In this document: one piece after another, positions 48,301-58,674 of the stretch
Position numbering within the stretch: the first letter of the stretch is position 1
How the letters are laid out: each line of letters begins with the position of its first letter
Assembly (NCBI GenBank): GCA_949318235.1
Contig: OX439137.1
Span: forward strand, 3,502,456-3,566,455
From: Ecdyonurus torrentis
Lineage: Eukaryota > Arthropoda > Insecta > Ephemeroptera > Heptageniidae
Direction: 5' to 3'
DNA: 64,000 nt
Notes under the pieces: model-generated
The model's database searches: none
Told to the model about the DNA's origin: nothing
Seen by the model: only the letters and a program-made list of their open reading frames with translations
Translations under genes and position numbers: made by a program

Positions 48301-50072
48301 AATCATATGTGTGTGTGCGTTTTATAGATTTTTTAATTTTATTTTTTCTCTTTTTGTATTTTTTCCCTTCATGAGAAATCGGGACATTTCAATTTTTAGC
48401 CGGGACAAGGGGTCAAAATCGTGATTGTCCCAGGAAAATCGTGACGTCTGGTCAGCCTACCCCTTGCATATAATTTTGAACCATGTTAGAATACCTTTTC
48501 TCTCATGCAAGGCGTCCCTGTCAATTAAAAGCGCAATTTCCTATCCCCCATTTTTTTTAACTCCATGAGTGCATCTGTTTACACTATAAAACAGAAAAAG
48601 GAAGTGCCGGAAAAGGAAACCATGGGACGGTAAAAGTGTGAGGAAAGTTGGTGCCAGCAGCAAGCTAGGCCTGAGCTACCTCCCACTTTAACCATCACGT
48701 GGTTTCTTCTTCTGGCACTTCCTTTTCCTGTTTTTGAGTAAACATAAGCGGTCTGTATGTTATTCTATCATCTTTTTACCCTGCATTTTTATTTTTTTTT
48801 ATCTATGTATATGTTATTCTATCACATTTTCATCTATCATTTATTACAAAGTCAATTTCTTCCCGTTATTTAAAAATCATTTTAGTTACCCTTTTTACAA
48901 AACTAAGCATTTAGCACTATATCGAAATTTTCTAATATTTCAGCATTTCTTGAGGAGGAACCTCTACCTGAGTCCAAGCACAATACCACGTATGAGGAAC
49001 TGCGACGTCAAAATAGAGAAGACTACGACAAGAAACGTAGTACAAGGTACGTGGCATCTTAAGAAACACCAGCACCTGTGACAGTGCAATGTGCAATGCT
49101 CATGCAGTCTAAACCAATATGCAAGCCAAAATTACCCTTTTTAATGAAGCTCGCTTTCTACAGAGCAATATGAGCCACTTACATACACTTGTTATTTCTT
49201 TTTGTCCTGAGTTAGAATATTTTCTCTACCTTGCATCCCTGTAAGTGTAAACTCATACCGTACTATTTTCTATTCCCCAATTTTTCCTAATCTACGTGTT
49301 TTTCTATCAAATATTTTTAATTATCAACTATCTCGTTGACAATTTTTACTAACATTTATTTATTTCACATCTCATTTTATTGGAACCTGTATGATAACAT
49401 TTGTTTACCTTCAGATAAGGGTCAGGCAAGGGTCTTGTCATAGTGATGAGAGTCCCATAGTTTGGTGAATATCTTGCTAGCACAGAAATGGGAAAAAAAA
49501 ATATATACCGGTATAGGCCTATACATATTGGATAGCTTTTTACACTAAATTAGTTTAAAATAATAATAATAATAATAACAATAAAAAAAGGATATAAAAG
49601 GATGCAGTAATATATCGACAGCCTCACAGCTATTTGCAAATCTCGCCTGGTCACACAAAATAGGTATCTACAAATCTCGCCGTGCCACGTATCTCTTGTA
49701 TTACCTGTATTACCTGTACCTATTTTGTGTGGCACGGCGAGATTTGTAGATACCTATTTTGTGTGACCAGGCGAGATTTGCAGAGGCTGTCAATATGAAA
49801 GAAAAGGATAGAGGAAACCAGCAATGGTTATATAACTTTTTTCTTTTATATCATCAACCTAGCTGCAATGGTTTAATATTTTCCTTTATTTTGCAAACTA
49901 ATAGAAAAATAATAATTAAAAAAAAAATTATTAAAATTGCGTATAATTTTCTAATTTCAGGAGTCTGCCAGGGATGGAAGATCCTCCGAATGTAATCAGA
50001 GCCAGAACTCCTACCCCCTCTTCTTCCTATGGGGGTGAGAAAAACCAATATGGTGACTCAGTGGAGCGCTAG
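31250..50072 (+). CDS. OCIAD1: OCIA domain protein (OCIAD1/Asrij-like), six coding exons
   Basis: OCIAD1 is a small membrane protein of mitochondria and endosomes, linked to respiratory complex III assembly in mammals and, as Asrij, to blood-cell signalling in flies. Exons: 31250-31327, 32532-32655, 33548-33740, 47297-47451, 48944-49046, 49961-50072; phases 0,1,2,1,2 all agree. The total is 765 nt, 254 residues (human 245). The OCIA domain runs from about residue 27: TSEEARVLRECNRESFYQRS, two hydrophobic segments, then KFSYQSRCADKM and NSPLGEMLR. The C-terminal family block TTYEELRRQNREDY is in exon 5, and the end NQYGDSVER resembles human NKYGDTWDE. The exon 4 acceptor could instead be 47303, also in frame. 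Intron 3 (13.6 kb) holds the 760 bp inverted array and ends only 46 bp after it. An extra exon hidden in the array is not needed to keep the frame. Confidence 0.93.
32016..32198. mobile_element. Tc1/mariner-like MITE (OCIAD1 intron 1)
   Basis: CAGTTAACCGGAGTGACTTT and its near-complement AAAGTCACCCCAGTTGACTG, 183 bp, flanked by TA on both sides. Confidence 0.75.
32834..32998. mobile_element. 165 bp palindrome (OCIAD1 intron 2)
   Basis: CTGGTCATGGCAAAAAGCCTC faces its near-complement; CATCTCCAGTGATCAGCA, GGCCCTATCTCCA and their complements follow. Confidence 0.8.
33229..33327. repeat. (GCTTTC)n and long poly-T
   Basis: Four GCTTTC units, about 53 T, CGC, then about 20 T. It lies in OCIAD1 intron 2. 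Confidence 0.9.
33781..34157. mobile_element. Family D element next to the 760 bp array
   Basis: Left GAAAAGGATAGAATTACCAGC and GAAGTTCTATGGAGAGGTCG; right the complements to TAATTCTATCCTTTTCTTT. The core is degraded with repeated ATAAAA(C)TTTTT segments. Confidence 0.65.
34455..34483. other. Hairpin inside the 760 bp unit (first copy)
   Basis: ATTGTATATTAAT, loop AAA, ATTAATATACAAT: perfect 13 bp stem. Repeated in each unit. Confidence 0.9.
34796..34820. other. Second hairpin inside the 760 bp unit (first copy)
   Basis: AAAATGCAAC, loop CAAAT, GTTGCATTTT: perfect 10 bp stem, repeated in each unit. Confidence 0.85.
42149..47250 (-). repeat. 760 bp tandem array, inverted half (about 6.7 units)
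   Basis: The same unit in reverse complement with the same 760 bp spacing. 42149-42334 is the single-copy loop; from 42335 the sequence mirrors that ending at 42148. The last unit stops at 47250 (CTATTGATTA), 46 bp before the OCIAD1 exon 4. Confidence 0.97.
47742..48459. mobile_element. 718 bp hAT-like element (OCIAD1 intron 4)
   Basis: Ends TAGGCTGACCA and TGGTCAGCCTA, flanked by CCCCTTGC at 47734-47741 and 48460-48467. AATCGGGACA at one end and AATCGTGAC inverted at the other extend the ends. No transposase frame. Confidence 0.88.
48575..48752. mobile_element. Palindrome family J, copy 2 (OCIAD1 intron 4)
   Basis: Shares GGAAGTGCCGGAA, GTTGGTGCCAGCAGCAAGC and TGAGTAAACATAA with 19500-19700. 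Confidence 0.75.
49085..49335 (-). repeat. Family F repeat (OCIAD1 intron 5)
   Basis: Reverse-complement match to 52963-53185: CAATATGCAAGCCAAAATT, AGAGCAATATGAGCCACT, TTAGAATATTTTCTCTACC. Confidence 0.7.
49432..49560 (+). repeat. D-type half pair with short core
   Basis: CAAGGGTCTTGTCATAGTGA to TCTTGCTAGCACAG, then ACATATTGGATAGCTTTTTAC. Confidence 0.55.
49617..49793. mobile_element. 177 bp palindrome (OCIAD1 intron 5)
   Basis: GACAGCCTCACAGCTATTTG faces CAGAGGCTGTC. ATCTCGCCTGGTCACACAAA and its complement are exact. ATTACCTGT repeats at the center. Confidence 0.82.
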
Positions 50073-50177
50073 TAACTATAGTCTAGACATCTGTAGCAAA
50101 GTAAATAGTTGACATTTTTTTTTCTTTCTTTTGCATTTTTGTCATTTAATAATTAATAACCTTATGCTACTAAAGTC

Positions 50178-51415
50178 CAGGGGCGGCCCTAGCATGTTTT
50201 TGAATTTCAAATTAAATTTGTAGCAAAAGTTATCAGCCGATTTTTATGATATTTTAGGATATGATGGTCAGAAAGTCAAATTTATCGCTAATATATTTTT
50301 TTTGTAGAAATTTGGAAATAAAAGGCCCTTAAAGGACCCTTAAACTGAAAAAATGGGTCCATTTTTTACTTTGCACTCCAAAAGTGCAACTCGGAAATAA
50401 AATTTCTCAACAAAACTTTGTTTGGGTATTGGTGAGATATGGTGGACGCTAATTACAGACACGGCGTTGCTTTTTTCTTATTTTGGTCCCATTGGGACCC
50501 AATCAAAATTGACCAAAATTAAAATTTAGCAAAAAAATTAAAATTGGAATAGAAATTTGAAATTTTCCAGTTTAATATTTTTTGAGTCTGCAATTTCAAA
50601 AATCATATTTTCAAAATCCTAGAAGGGCCCAAAAGGGCCCTTTGGGGCCCTAACTTTGTTGCAAATAAAGATATTGCAAAAAAATTTGCACCATTGAATT
50701 TCTAATGCTCAAGAACATAGGAATCGACTATTTACTTGCCTTCGTAGCTTTAAACCGAATTAATGGTTTTGGGCCCCTTTGCTAGTGCATGCCTTAGTGC
50801 ATGCCTTAGTAACTGGGCCCTAAAAACCATTAATTCGGTTTAAAGCTACGAAGGCAAGTAAATAGTCGATTCCTATGTTCTTGAGCATTAGAAATTCAAT
50901 GGTGCAAATTTTTTTGCAATATCTTTATTTGCAACAAAGTTAGGGCCCCAAAGGGCCCTTTTGGGCCCTTCTAGGATTTTGAAAATATGATTTTTGAAAT
51001 TGCAGACTCAAAAAATATTAAACTGGAAAATTTCAAATTTCTATTCCAATTTTAATTTTTTTGCTAAATTTTAATTTTGGTCAATTTTGATTGGGTCCCA
51101 ATGGGACCAAAATAAGAAAAAAGCAACGCCGTGTCTGTAATTAGCGTCCACCATATCTCACCAATACCCAAACAAAGTTTTGTTGAGAAATTTTATTTCC
51201 GAGTTGCACTTTTGGAGTGCAAAGTAAAAAATGGACCCATTTTTTCAGTTTAAGGGTCCTTTAAGGGCCTTTTATTTCCAAATTTCTACAAAAAAAATAT
51301 ATTAGCGATAAATTTGACTTTCTGACCATCATATCCTAAAATATCATAAAAATCGGCTGATAACTTTTGCTACAATTTTAATTTGAAATTTAAAAACATG
51401 CTAGGGCCGCCCCTG
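50178..51415. mobile_element. 1.24 kb hAT-like palindrome with 8 bp target duplication
   Basis: CAGGGGCGGCCCTAGCATG and its complement form the ends. CTAAAGTC flanks both sides (50170-50177, 51416-51423). The arms, about 600 bp each, look almost perfect. The loop near 50784-50810 repeats GTGCATGCCTTA. Confidence 0.92.
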
Positions 51416-51570
51416 CTAAAGTCCTATGTAACATGAAATCCTACTTAAACCTTTTTTTTTTTTAACACTATAGTGTCCCTTCACCACTGATGCCAATGCA
51501 CAATTACTTTTAAAAGCAATACCCTTATTGAAAATCTACATTGATTTTTTGATTTTTTTTTTTAACTATT

Positions 51571-51738
51571 GTTAACAGTAAAAACTTGATTTTATGAATT
51601 TCTCGATATTATGAAATCATTTGTTAAGTCCCAGCCATTGAGTCACATAGGCATTTCAATGCTAATAAAATCAATTTTATGAAGTGGTCATTTTTTGGGT
51701 CCCTTGCAACTTCATAAAATTGAGTTTTCACTGTATTT
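51571..51738. mobile_element. pogo/Tigger-like MITE, copy 2
   Basis: ACAGTAAAAACTTGATTTTAT and ATAAAATTGAGTTTTCACTGT ends; interior as in 10572-10762. Confidence 0.65.
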
Positions 51739-52206
51739 GAAAAACAATTATATTTTTTAAAATCAATTATAATTTTTGGAAAATGTACATTTTACTAATT
51801 AATTTTTAATGTCATTTTCCAAAAAAGTTACTTGATTTTATTGCCAAATAACTATTGAAAAATTCTATTGTAGATTTTAAATAGACTTAAAAGAATAATA
51901 TCCATGTTTAGTGTTTTTTTTTTTTTTTGTATTTTTGGTGTAAATTTTATTTTATTAAATATAAATTACAAGCAATATTTGCATCATACAGATGGTCTTA
52001 AATTTTTACAGCTTCAGAGAGCATGGCTCATGTCGAAGAATATACATAAGTAAAATATATATCAAAGGAAATTAAAATAGATTAAATAGATTTTTAAATG
52101 TATGCTTTTGATATGAATAGAGATATTAAGTAAAATAAACTATCATGCTTAGATTTGGTAATAAAAGAAAATGCTAAGGAGAAAACCAGCATAATATGTA
52201 AAAGAA

Positions 52207-52930
52207 AATGATTGAGAAAATCAGCAAGAGCAAGGGTCTTGCCATAGTGAAGAGAGTCGTATAGTTTGCTGAAAATCTTGCTAGCACAGATAAAAAGAAA
52301 AAGAAGAAAAAAAAATATAATAATACCACAAAAATAACTAAAATATACACACAAAAATAACACATCCAGAGCTACGCGGCATTTCGGTACTTGTGCAATC
52401 TCCGCGGGTGCAATTTTGGCACTTGTCATAGTAAAACCATAAGGTATCCAAACTAGCCCTTCAAAACCAAGCACTAAAGGAGATCATGGTGTTAACCACT
52501 TTCACTAGCAAACCTGGCGGTCAAAGGGGAGAACCAATTTGTTCTGTGTGTTATTCTTATGGAGCGCAGAACATATTGGTTCCACTTTTGGCCGCAACTT
52601 GTTAACAGCGTAGTATACCTTGCCAGCAAAGGCATTTTGGATACCTTATCCCTATACTGTGGCACATGTGCAATCTACACCACGCCTACTAATGGCACAT
52701 CTGTACAAGCTAAGTGTATAAAGATGTTTCAAAAAAGGTGAGCGCGGAGAATGCACATGTGCCAAAAATGCACCCGCGGAGATTGCACTAGTACCAAAAT
52801 GCCGGGTAACCCTCAACATATTGCATAGCTTTTAACACTAAACTGTAAGAGTCTATTTGACAGTCCTAACGGACTCCGAGATATTTTCTCTCTGAGTCTA
52901 GTGCCAAAAGCTATCAAACAAATATTAATA
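52207..52930. mobile_element. Composite D-type element with inner palindrome
   Basis: Left half CAGCAAGAGCAAGGGTCTTG to TTGCTAGCACAGAT. Inner palindrome 52372-52806 (CGGCATTTCGGTACTTGTGC with near-complement GCACTAGTACCAAAATGCCG). Right half ACATATTGCATAGCTTTTAAC. Confidence 0.65.
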
Positions 52931-52962
52931 ATGAAAAATCAAGTATGCAACATGTATGATAA

Positions 52963-53185
52963 TAAAAAGATTTGAAATTAATACACATGGATTAGTGAAA
53001 ATTTGGGATTGGGGAGCTTACACTAACAGGGGTGTTGTAGAGAAAATATTCTAACCCAGGCTTAAAAGAAATTTAAAAGTGTATGTTAGTGGCTCATATT
53101 GCTCTGTAGAAAGCAAGCTTCATAAAAAAAGGGCAATTTTAGCTTGCATATTGGTTGAGATGGCGTGAGCATTGCAAGTAGCACA
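52963..53185 (+). repeat. Family F repeat
   Basis: TGGATTAGTGAAAATTTGGG, GTAGAGAAAATATTCTAACCC and GCTCATATTGCTCTGTAGAAA match 49085-49335 inverted. Confidence 0.65.
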
Positions 53186-53189
53186 CTAT

Positions 53190-53498
53190 CATTTTCAGCA
53201 CTTTATCTGTAGCCATGGACAGCTGTTTTGTCCTTATTGGTAAGGTATTTTGATGGATTAGGTAATCCAAAGAGAATATCGTTATTCAATTTTCTGTTGC
53301 TTTTTAATTTATTTTATCCTGCAAGTTATATTTTGTTGTCCATTTGATCAATGTAATTTTGAACCCGCGATACACGTCTCCAGCTGACCAGTACTTTTTA
53401 GCGGGAATCCTCTTTGGAATACATAATTATCTACTTACATTACTTACTGGGACTCTAATCAGTATGGCGACAAGATTAGCTTTTTTTTTTTTTTTTTT

Positions 53499-53540
<42 letters not shown>

Positions 53541-54580
53541 TTTTTAAATTACCAAACAACATGACTCTCTTCACACATCTGTTTTCAGGTCATAATTATG
53601 TCATGAACTTTTGTTGATATATTGTTGTAAACAAGTGTTGCTGAAAAAAATGGAAGCATCAAAGCATATTGTCAAATAGCTTAACTTTCTTTCTATAGTA
53701 CCTCTAAGGTTATGTGTAATGAAGAATTGGGTCCTATATCTTAATTTTTAATTGTTAATTTAGATGAAGCTGTATTTATTGATGTTCTTTTCATTAACAA
53801 TCAAATTTTGCATTATTTCCATTGATTTTGATTTAATTTTAAAGTATAAGATGTTTTGCATGCCTTGGCAACTTATGACAAAATACCCATGTTGTTCCAT
53901 GTCCCTTACATGTCTTCCAACTCCCTGTATAAATTTGTAGACAAAAGCATGATTCAAGCTTTTACTCTAGCGCCACGATTGGCAGCCAAAACTACTACAT
54001 TACAAATACTGCTTTACAAAGGTTTGAGGTCTTGTTGTCACCTGAGCGCAAGAATTCCGAGTAGTCATCTCTGTTTACGTCATACATTATATCGTTTCTG
54101 ACCTTTAGTCAGCCTTATCAATCCTTATCATATAGTAGTTCAAATTGCCCCCATGCATATCGCAGTGTTCCCTAGAGAGGGAAATTTAAAACAGCGTGAC
54201 TAAAAAATCAGCCAAGAGTTGGAAGACATGTAAGGGACATTGCATGTTGCTAACATTTGCTTGCAATTTAAAATACCACCCAAAAAAAAAAAAAAAAAAA
54301 AAAAATGACATTTGAAATCTAAAAATAGTTAAGTAAAAGTGATTTTTTTTTCCAGAAAATGAAAGGATGAAATTATAATAGGATCCAAATTTATATATCT
54401 TAAAATGCAGAATTTTTGTTGTATACATTTTTTTAAAATCTCTAATGTACTGCATGCTGAAAAACAGACTGAAAATAAATACTTAATTGTTGAACTAGAA
54501 TGTGAATTTTTGATGTTTAACTTTAAAAAACAAACAAACAAAGAAGAAGAAGAAAAACTATTTCTTCCCCACACAGATTA
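53190..54580. other. Intergenic stretch, no gene supported
   Basis: Contains T-runs at 53480-53540 and a short inverted pair (CTTACATGTCTTCCAACTC near 53906 and GAGTTGGAAGACATGTAAG near 54217). The open frames here resemble no known protein. Confidence 0.35.
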
Positions 54581-54587
54581 ATGTTAA

Positions 54588-54688
54588 AGCCCTTGACAAC
54601 TTACTTTTTTATCATTTAGAATACTAGATTGATAATTAAAACCATACCTTATTATCCATGAATTAGACACCAACATGTTGATTTTGTA
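54588..54688 (+). mobile_element. TTAA fold-back element, family A copy 4, truncated
   Basis: TTAA at 54584-54587, then AGCCCTTGACAACTTAC and the usual left arm up to GTTGATTTTGTA, where a LINE-like fragment begins. Confidence 0.75.
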
Positions 54689-54815
54689 GGTATGAGACTG
54701 GAGGAAGCAAGTGAAGTATGTCAGGATAGGAAGTTGTGGAGGTCTATCACTGGGTCAGGATAAAACATCTGTGTTGTTGGCTTACCCTGAAAGGGATTAT
54801 AGCGTCATGATATGT
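54689..54815 (+). mobile_element. 3' end of a non-LTR retrotransposon
   Basis: The frame 54692-54763 ends EEASEVCQDRKLWRSITGSG then stop, which resembles the C-terminus of LINE ORF2 proteins (DRxxWR near the end). About 50 bp of 3' tail and a short ATGT repeat follow. Strongly 5' truncated. Confidence 0.6.
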
Positions 54816-55199
54816 ATGTATGTAATATAAATTATATTACTATGGCTGGATGGGTAAAGAGGAAATCTCCGACGTGGTAGATTTTCTATACTGTGTGAGT
54901 GAAAAAATGTACACCTTCGCAGGTAGAGCAAGGGGTACATATTTTTTACTCTCATAGTAGTCATAGTAGAGGGGCGTGTACTCTATATAGTTACCCTTGT
55001 GGGGCTTGCTTATCTCGCGGACTTGAAAAGTCAAATAAATAACTGGTTCATATTGATTGTTTTTTTTTTTTTTTTTTTTTTTAGAAAAAACAACAACTTA
55101 TTTTTAGGGTTAATTATCACTTTAAGGGTTGTATTCAGATGGCTTGTATCTCAAAAACCTAAAAAGAAAATTTCGAAACTTTAAGATGCCATTTAAAAG

Positions 55200-55607
55200 T
55201 TAATAGTAACAGCTACCTATGATAAATTTTCAGAACCCGTGACCATCAGATAAGAGAGAAAATAATTATTAAAATTAACATGGGCTCTTATGGGACTAAA
55301 GCTTCAAAAAATCATAATTTAAAATCTAGTATGGTGACCCCCTAATTTTTTTTTACATTTTTGAAGATACCTTATCCTAATGTATCACTGGGGGAAATTT
55401 CACATTTTTCTTTCTTTACAAATTTTTAGTCAAATCCTGTAGTGCCTGATTTCACGCCTTAATTGGGACTATAGTTTAATAAATTAAAAAAAAAAAAAAA
55501 AAATGATAAAAATTAAAAATACTGCACCAAGGCCAGAAATATTTATATTATGGATATACCATTGGCAGTCAAGAGGCTAACAGAATTTTTTAAAGAAATT
55601 TTCAACC

Positions 55608-55642
<35 letters not shown>

Positions 55643-56161
55643 GAAACAATTCAGTTAACAAATTAAACCATTTATTTATACCTATATACACATATAATTC
55701 TTGAATTTCTTTTTAAAAACGATCATATTATTATAATATATTATTTACAATATTATTTTCTTTATTATATAGTATTTATATTTATACATAATTAAAACAT
55801 AATGTATAATAAAAATAGTTCATATTTTTGTTAAAAAACTAAAAACACAGAAACTTTTTCATCACAACAACTTTATATATTTTTAAACATCAATTTTTTT
55901 GTCAAGTTTGTTCACTTTCAACTCAAATAGATCAATTTTAAATAATTGTCACTTCATTTATATCACACGTAACAAAAATAATAATATATCTCAAGCACTT
56001 TTTAATTTGAACTTCATGGGTTTTATGTTGTGGTAAGGGTTAGAGGTCGAGTATCATCATCTATTTTCAGCAAACTTAATATAATTTCAATGTTTTTTTA
56101 CCAGTGATTACGTGTGGCACCAATCGGAGACGCACTAGAAAATCGGGACACCTAATTACGC

Positions 56162-56195
<34 letters not shown>

Positions 56196-56340
56196 GATTT
56201 TTGAGAAAACTACTGCATTGATTCTTGAAAAATTTAATTGAGGGGTACTAGACATACTTATACATATTTTAAACTAATAAACAAAATCAAACTTTTTTTT
56301 TCTTTTTTACGCTTGGTAAGATGCATTGTGTCATCTATGG
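55200..56340. other. AT-rich intergenic DNA with A and T runs
   Basis: A-runs at 55486 and 55613, T-run at 56166. No gene recognised. Confidence 0.4.
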
Positions 56341-56344
56341 GGGT

Positions 56345-56695
56345 AGACCAGAGAAAAACATAAGCATTTATATCACAAAACACTTGATGGGATTTACATA
56401 AATAACATTAGTTTGTCTCAAAACACAACAGTAGGGTCCGTAGCAGTGATCAGAATATTCGATTTATGCAACCTGCACAACATTTTAGTACTAATTTTTG
56501 CATGTTTCTGACGTCATAAACATGAATTTTCACGTAAATTGCATACTTTATAGTTTTTTCACGCTCATCTCTTGTGGGGCTACATTAACATTCTAGTAAA
56601 AATTGTTAACAGTTTTGAAGATCCCATTTCGGGTTTATTCATTTAAAAAGCACATGATGTTTTATGTGGTCTATGGCTTAAATGATAAAGCCTTA
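56345..56695 (+). repeat. Dispersed repeat H, copy 3
   Basis: Matches 21189-21505 throughout, with an extra TGACGTCATAAACATG-type segment near 56508. Confidence 0.7.
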
Positions 56696-56937
56696 TTTAC
56701 ATGCTGCAATATTTTCTACGTTTTTTCATAACTAAAATTGTAAAGGTAATAATCTCTATATTAACTATATTTAATCTTATTCTGATCGCTTCATTTTTTA
56801 ATTATAAAAAGCTTTAAATTAACTTATTTTTGTATTTTTTGTTTTATGTTTTGTTTGCATGTTGTGACTATAGGTATTATTCAGAACTTGTGGACTTGCT
56901 GAATAAATAAATAATTTAAATTATAAATAATAGAAGA

Positions 56938-57415
56938 CATTGCAAAAGTGTGTTTAGTGAGAAAATAGAATCTCAGCTCAACAATACTAACAAAGTGCTA
57001 GCAGACGACTTTGTATTCCTGTCTACATTTAATATGCTTTCTTATAGAGCAATGAAGCAGCTATAACTTGAGTTAAAATCATTTCTCGTAGCCGAAATTT
57101 TTACTGTAGCTTACTGAGCCTCAAAGCTTTTATTCTCCTGAATTTCAATTCATTTTGGTTACAAATAATTATTTTCAACCAATTGACTTTAAATTCAGAA
57201 AAACAAAAGCTTTGAGGCTCAGTAAGTAAACATTTCAGCTCTGAGAAATAATTCTAACTTGAGTTATAGCTGCTTCATTGCCCCATAAGAAAGCATGTTA
57301 AATGTAGACAGGAACACAAAGTCGTCTGCTAGCACTTTGTTAGTATTGTTGGGCTGTGAGTTTGTTTATTTTATCACTAAACCTACTTTTGCAACGTCTT
57401 CAATTGAAATCTATT
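56938..57415. mobile_element. 480 bp palindrome
   Basis: Arms include AACAATACTAACAAAGTGCT and AGCACTTTGTTAGTATTGTT, and TGAGCCTCAAAGCTTTT and its complement, around a loop near 57165. Partial copies at 560 and 26190. Confidence 0.8.
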
Positions 57416-57419
57416 TTAC

Positions 57420-58310
57420 TTTAAAAATATTGCAACATGTAAAAAGGCCCTATATATTTTTTCCCCGTAAAAAATTATATTTTCAGTGTAAAAATTTATT
57501 ATTAGCATATCAAAAAAGCATTAATTTGTAACCATTTTTTCAGAATTCACACTCTATTATTTTTTAAATTACTTAATTTTGTCGTAACCACATTAATTGT
57601 TTAAGCTTTGAAATTAAATATTATACAGTTTTTTTCGAGTTTTAAAACAGTAGTTCAATATAATAAGATCATATATTATTTTCAAAAGTTTATTTTTAAA
57701 GAACACATACACTATCTTATTCACATGTAAAAAAACAGTTGTTGATTTTTACATTTTAAAGTTGTAAAATATAGTCTAAATTTCTATACGGCCATAATAT
57801 AAAACTTAAAGATAAAAAATCAGGTAAAACCCTGAAATATTATTTCCACTTATTCACAGATTCACTATAAAATATTAGTTAACAAAAAAAAATCACTGTA
57901 ATAAAAACTTTGATGTCTATAAGTAGTATAGTTTTTTCATTATATAAAATATAATGATGTAGTCTTTATAAAAATTCACAGGTCCCTTAGCTTATAATAT
58001 TAACAAAACAAAAATAGAGGCCCAAAAAATAATTTAAAAATCACAGGTCCATTTAAGGTACTGATAGAGACTATTTTTATTTTAGTTATTTTTATTTATT
58101 ATTATTATTATTTTTTACGCCATATAAATTGTTCTGTGTCTTAATATCCAAAATTTAATTTTCAGGATAAACAAAATCTCTATAGCTAGCAAATAACGTA
58201 CTAATAACGTAATAGCGTTGAGTTTTTTTTTTCTTTTTTCTTTTTTTTTTCTTTTTGAGAAAGAAAATTATGTTGTATAAAAGTAATAAATGGTATTTTA
58301 AGTGGTGACT
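57420..58310. other. AT-rich DNA, nothing recognised
   Basis: No gene or repeat structure supported. The right part may belong to BMAL1 3' UTR or downstream DNA. Confidence 0.35.
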
Positions 58311-58320
58311 CGTTTAGGCG

Positions 58321-58497
58321 CAGGCTCGGACTGGCCATAAGAGCAAGTCCGCAATTGCGGACGTGGCCCCTCCTGGTTGGAGGCCCCTAAGGCCCAAAAA
58401 GGGGCGTAACTAGGGTGTTACACCCCCTTTGTGGCCCCTAAAGAGGGTGTTACACCCCTTTTGCGGACGAGGCCCCTTGATTGCCAGTCCGACCCTG
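58321..58497. mobile_element. hAT-like MITE downstream of BMAL1
   Basis: CAGGCTCGGACTGGCCAT and ATTGCCAGTCCGACCCTG ends. The flanks show no clean 8 bp duplication, so the copy is old or ends were altered. It may lie in the BMAL1 3' UTR (178 bp past the stop). Confidence 0.75.
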
Positions 58498-58674
58498 CTA
58501 GGTTAAGATCTGGACCAAATTCTTAACGTTTAGTCATATAGGGACATGGGCTAATTAGTGACCCAAAACGTGTTCCATACACTATTAGTAAATATACCCC
58601 CTAAAACTTAAAAAAAAAAAAAAAAAAAGACTGTACCAGCACCTTAAAAACTAAAACCACTTTAATGACGTCAC

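Noticed and set aside
53344..54101. Possible exons in the 53-54 kb region
   Set aside because: Short frames run into a poly-T tract or have no family resemblance or matching splice partners.
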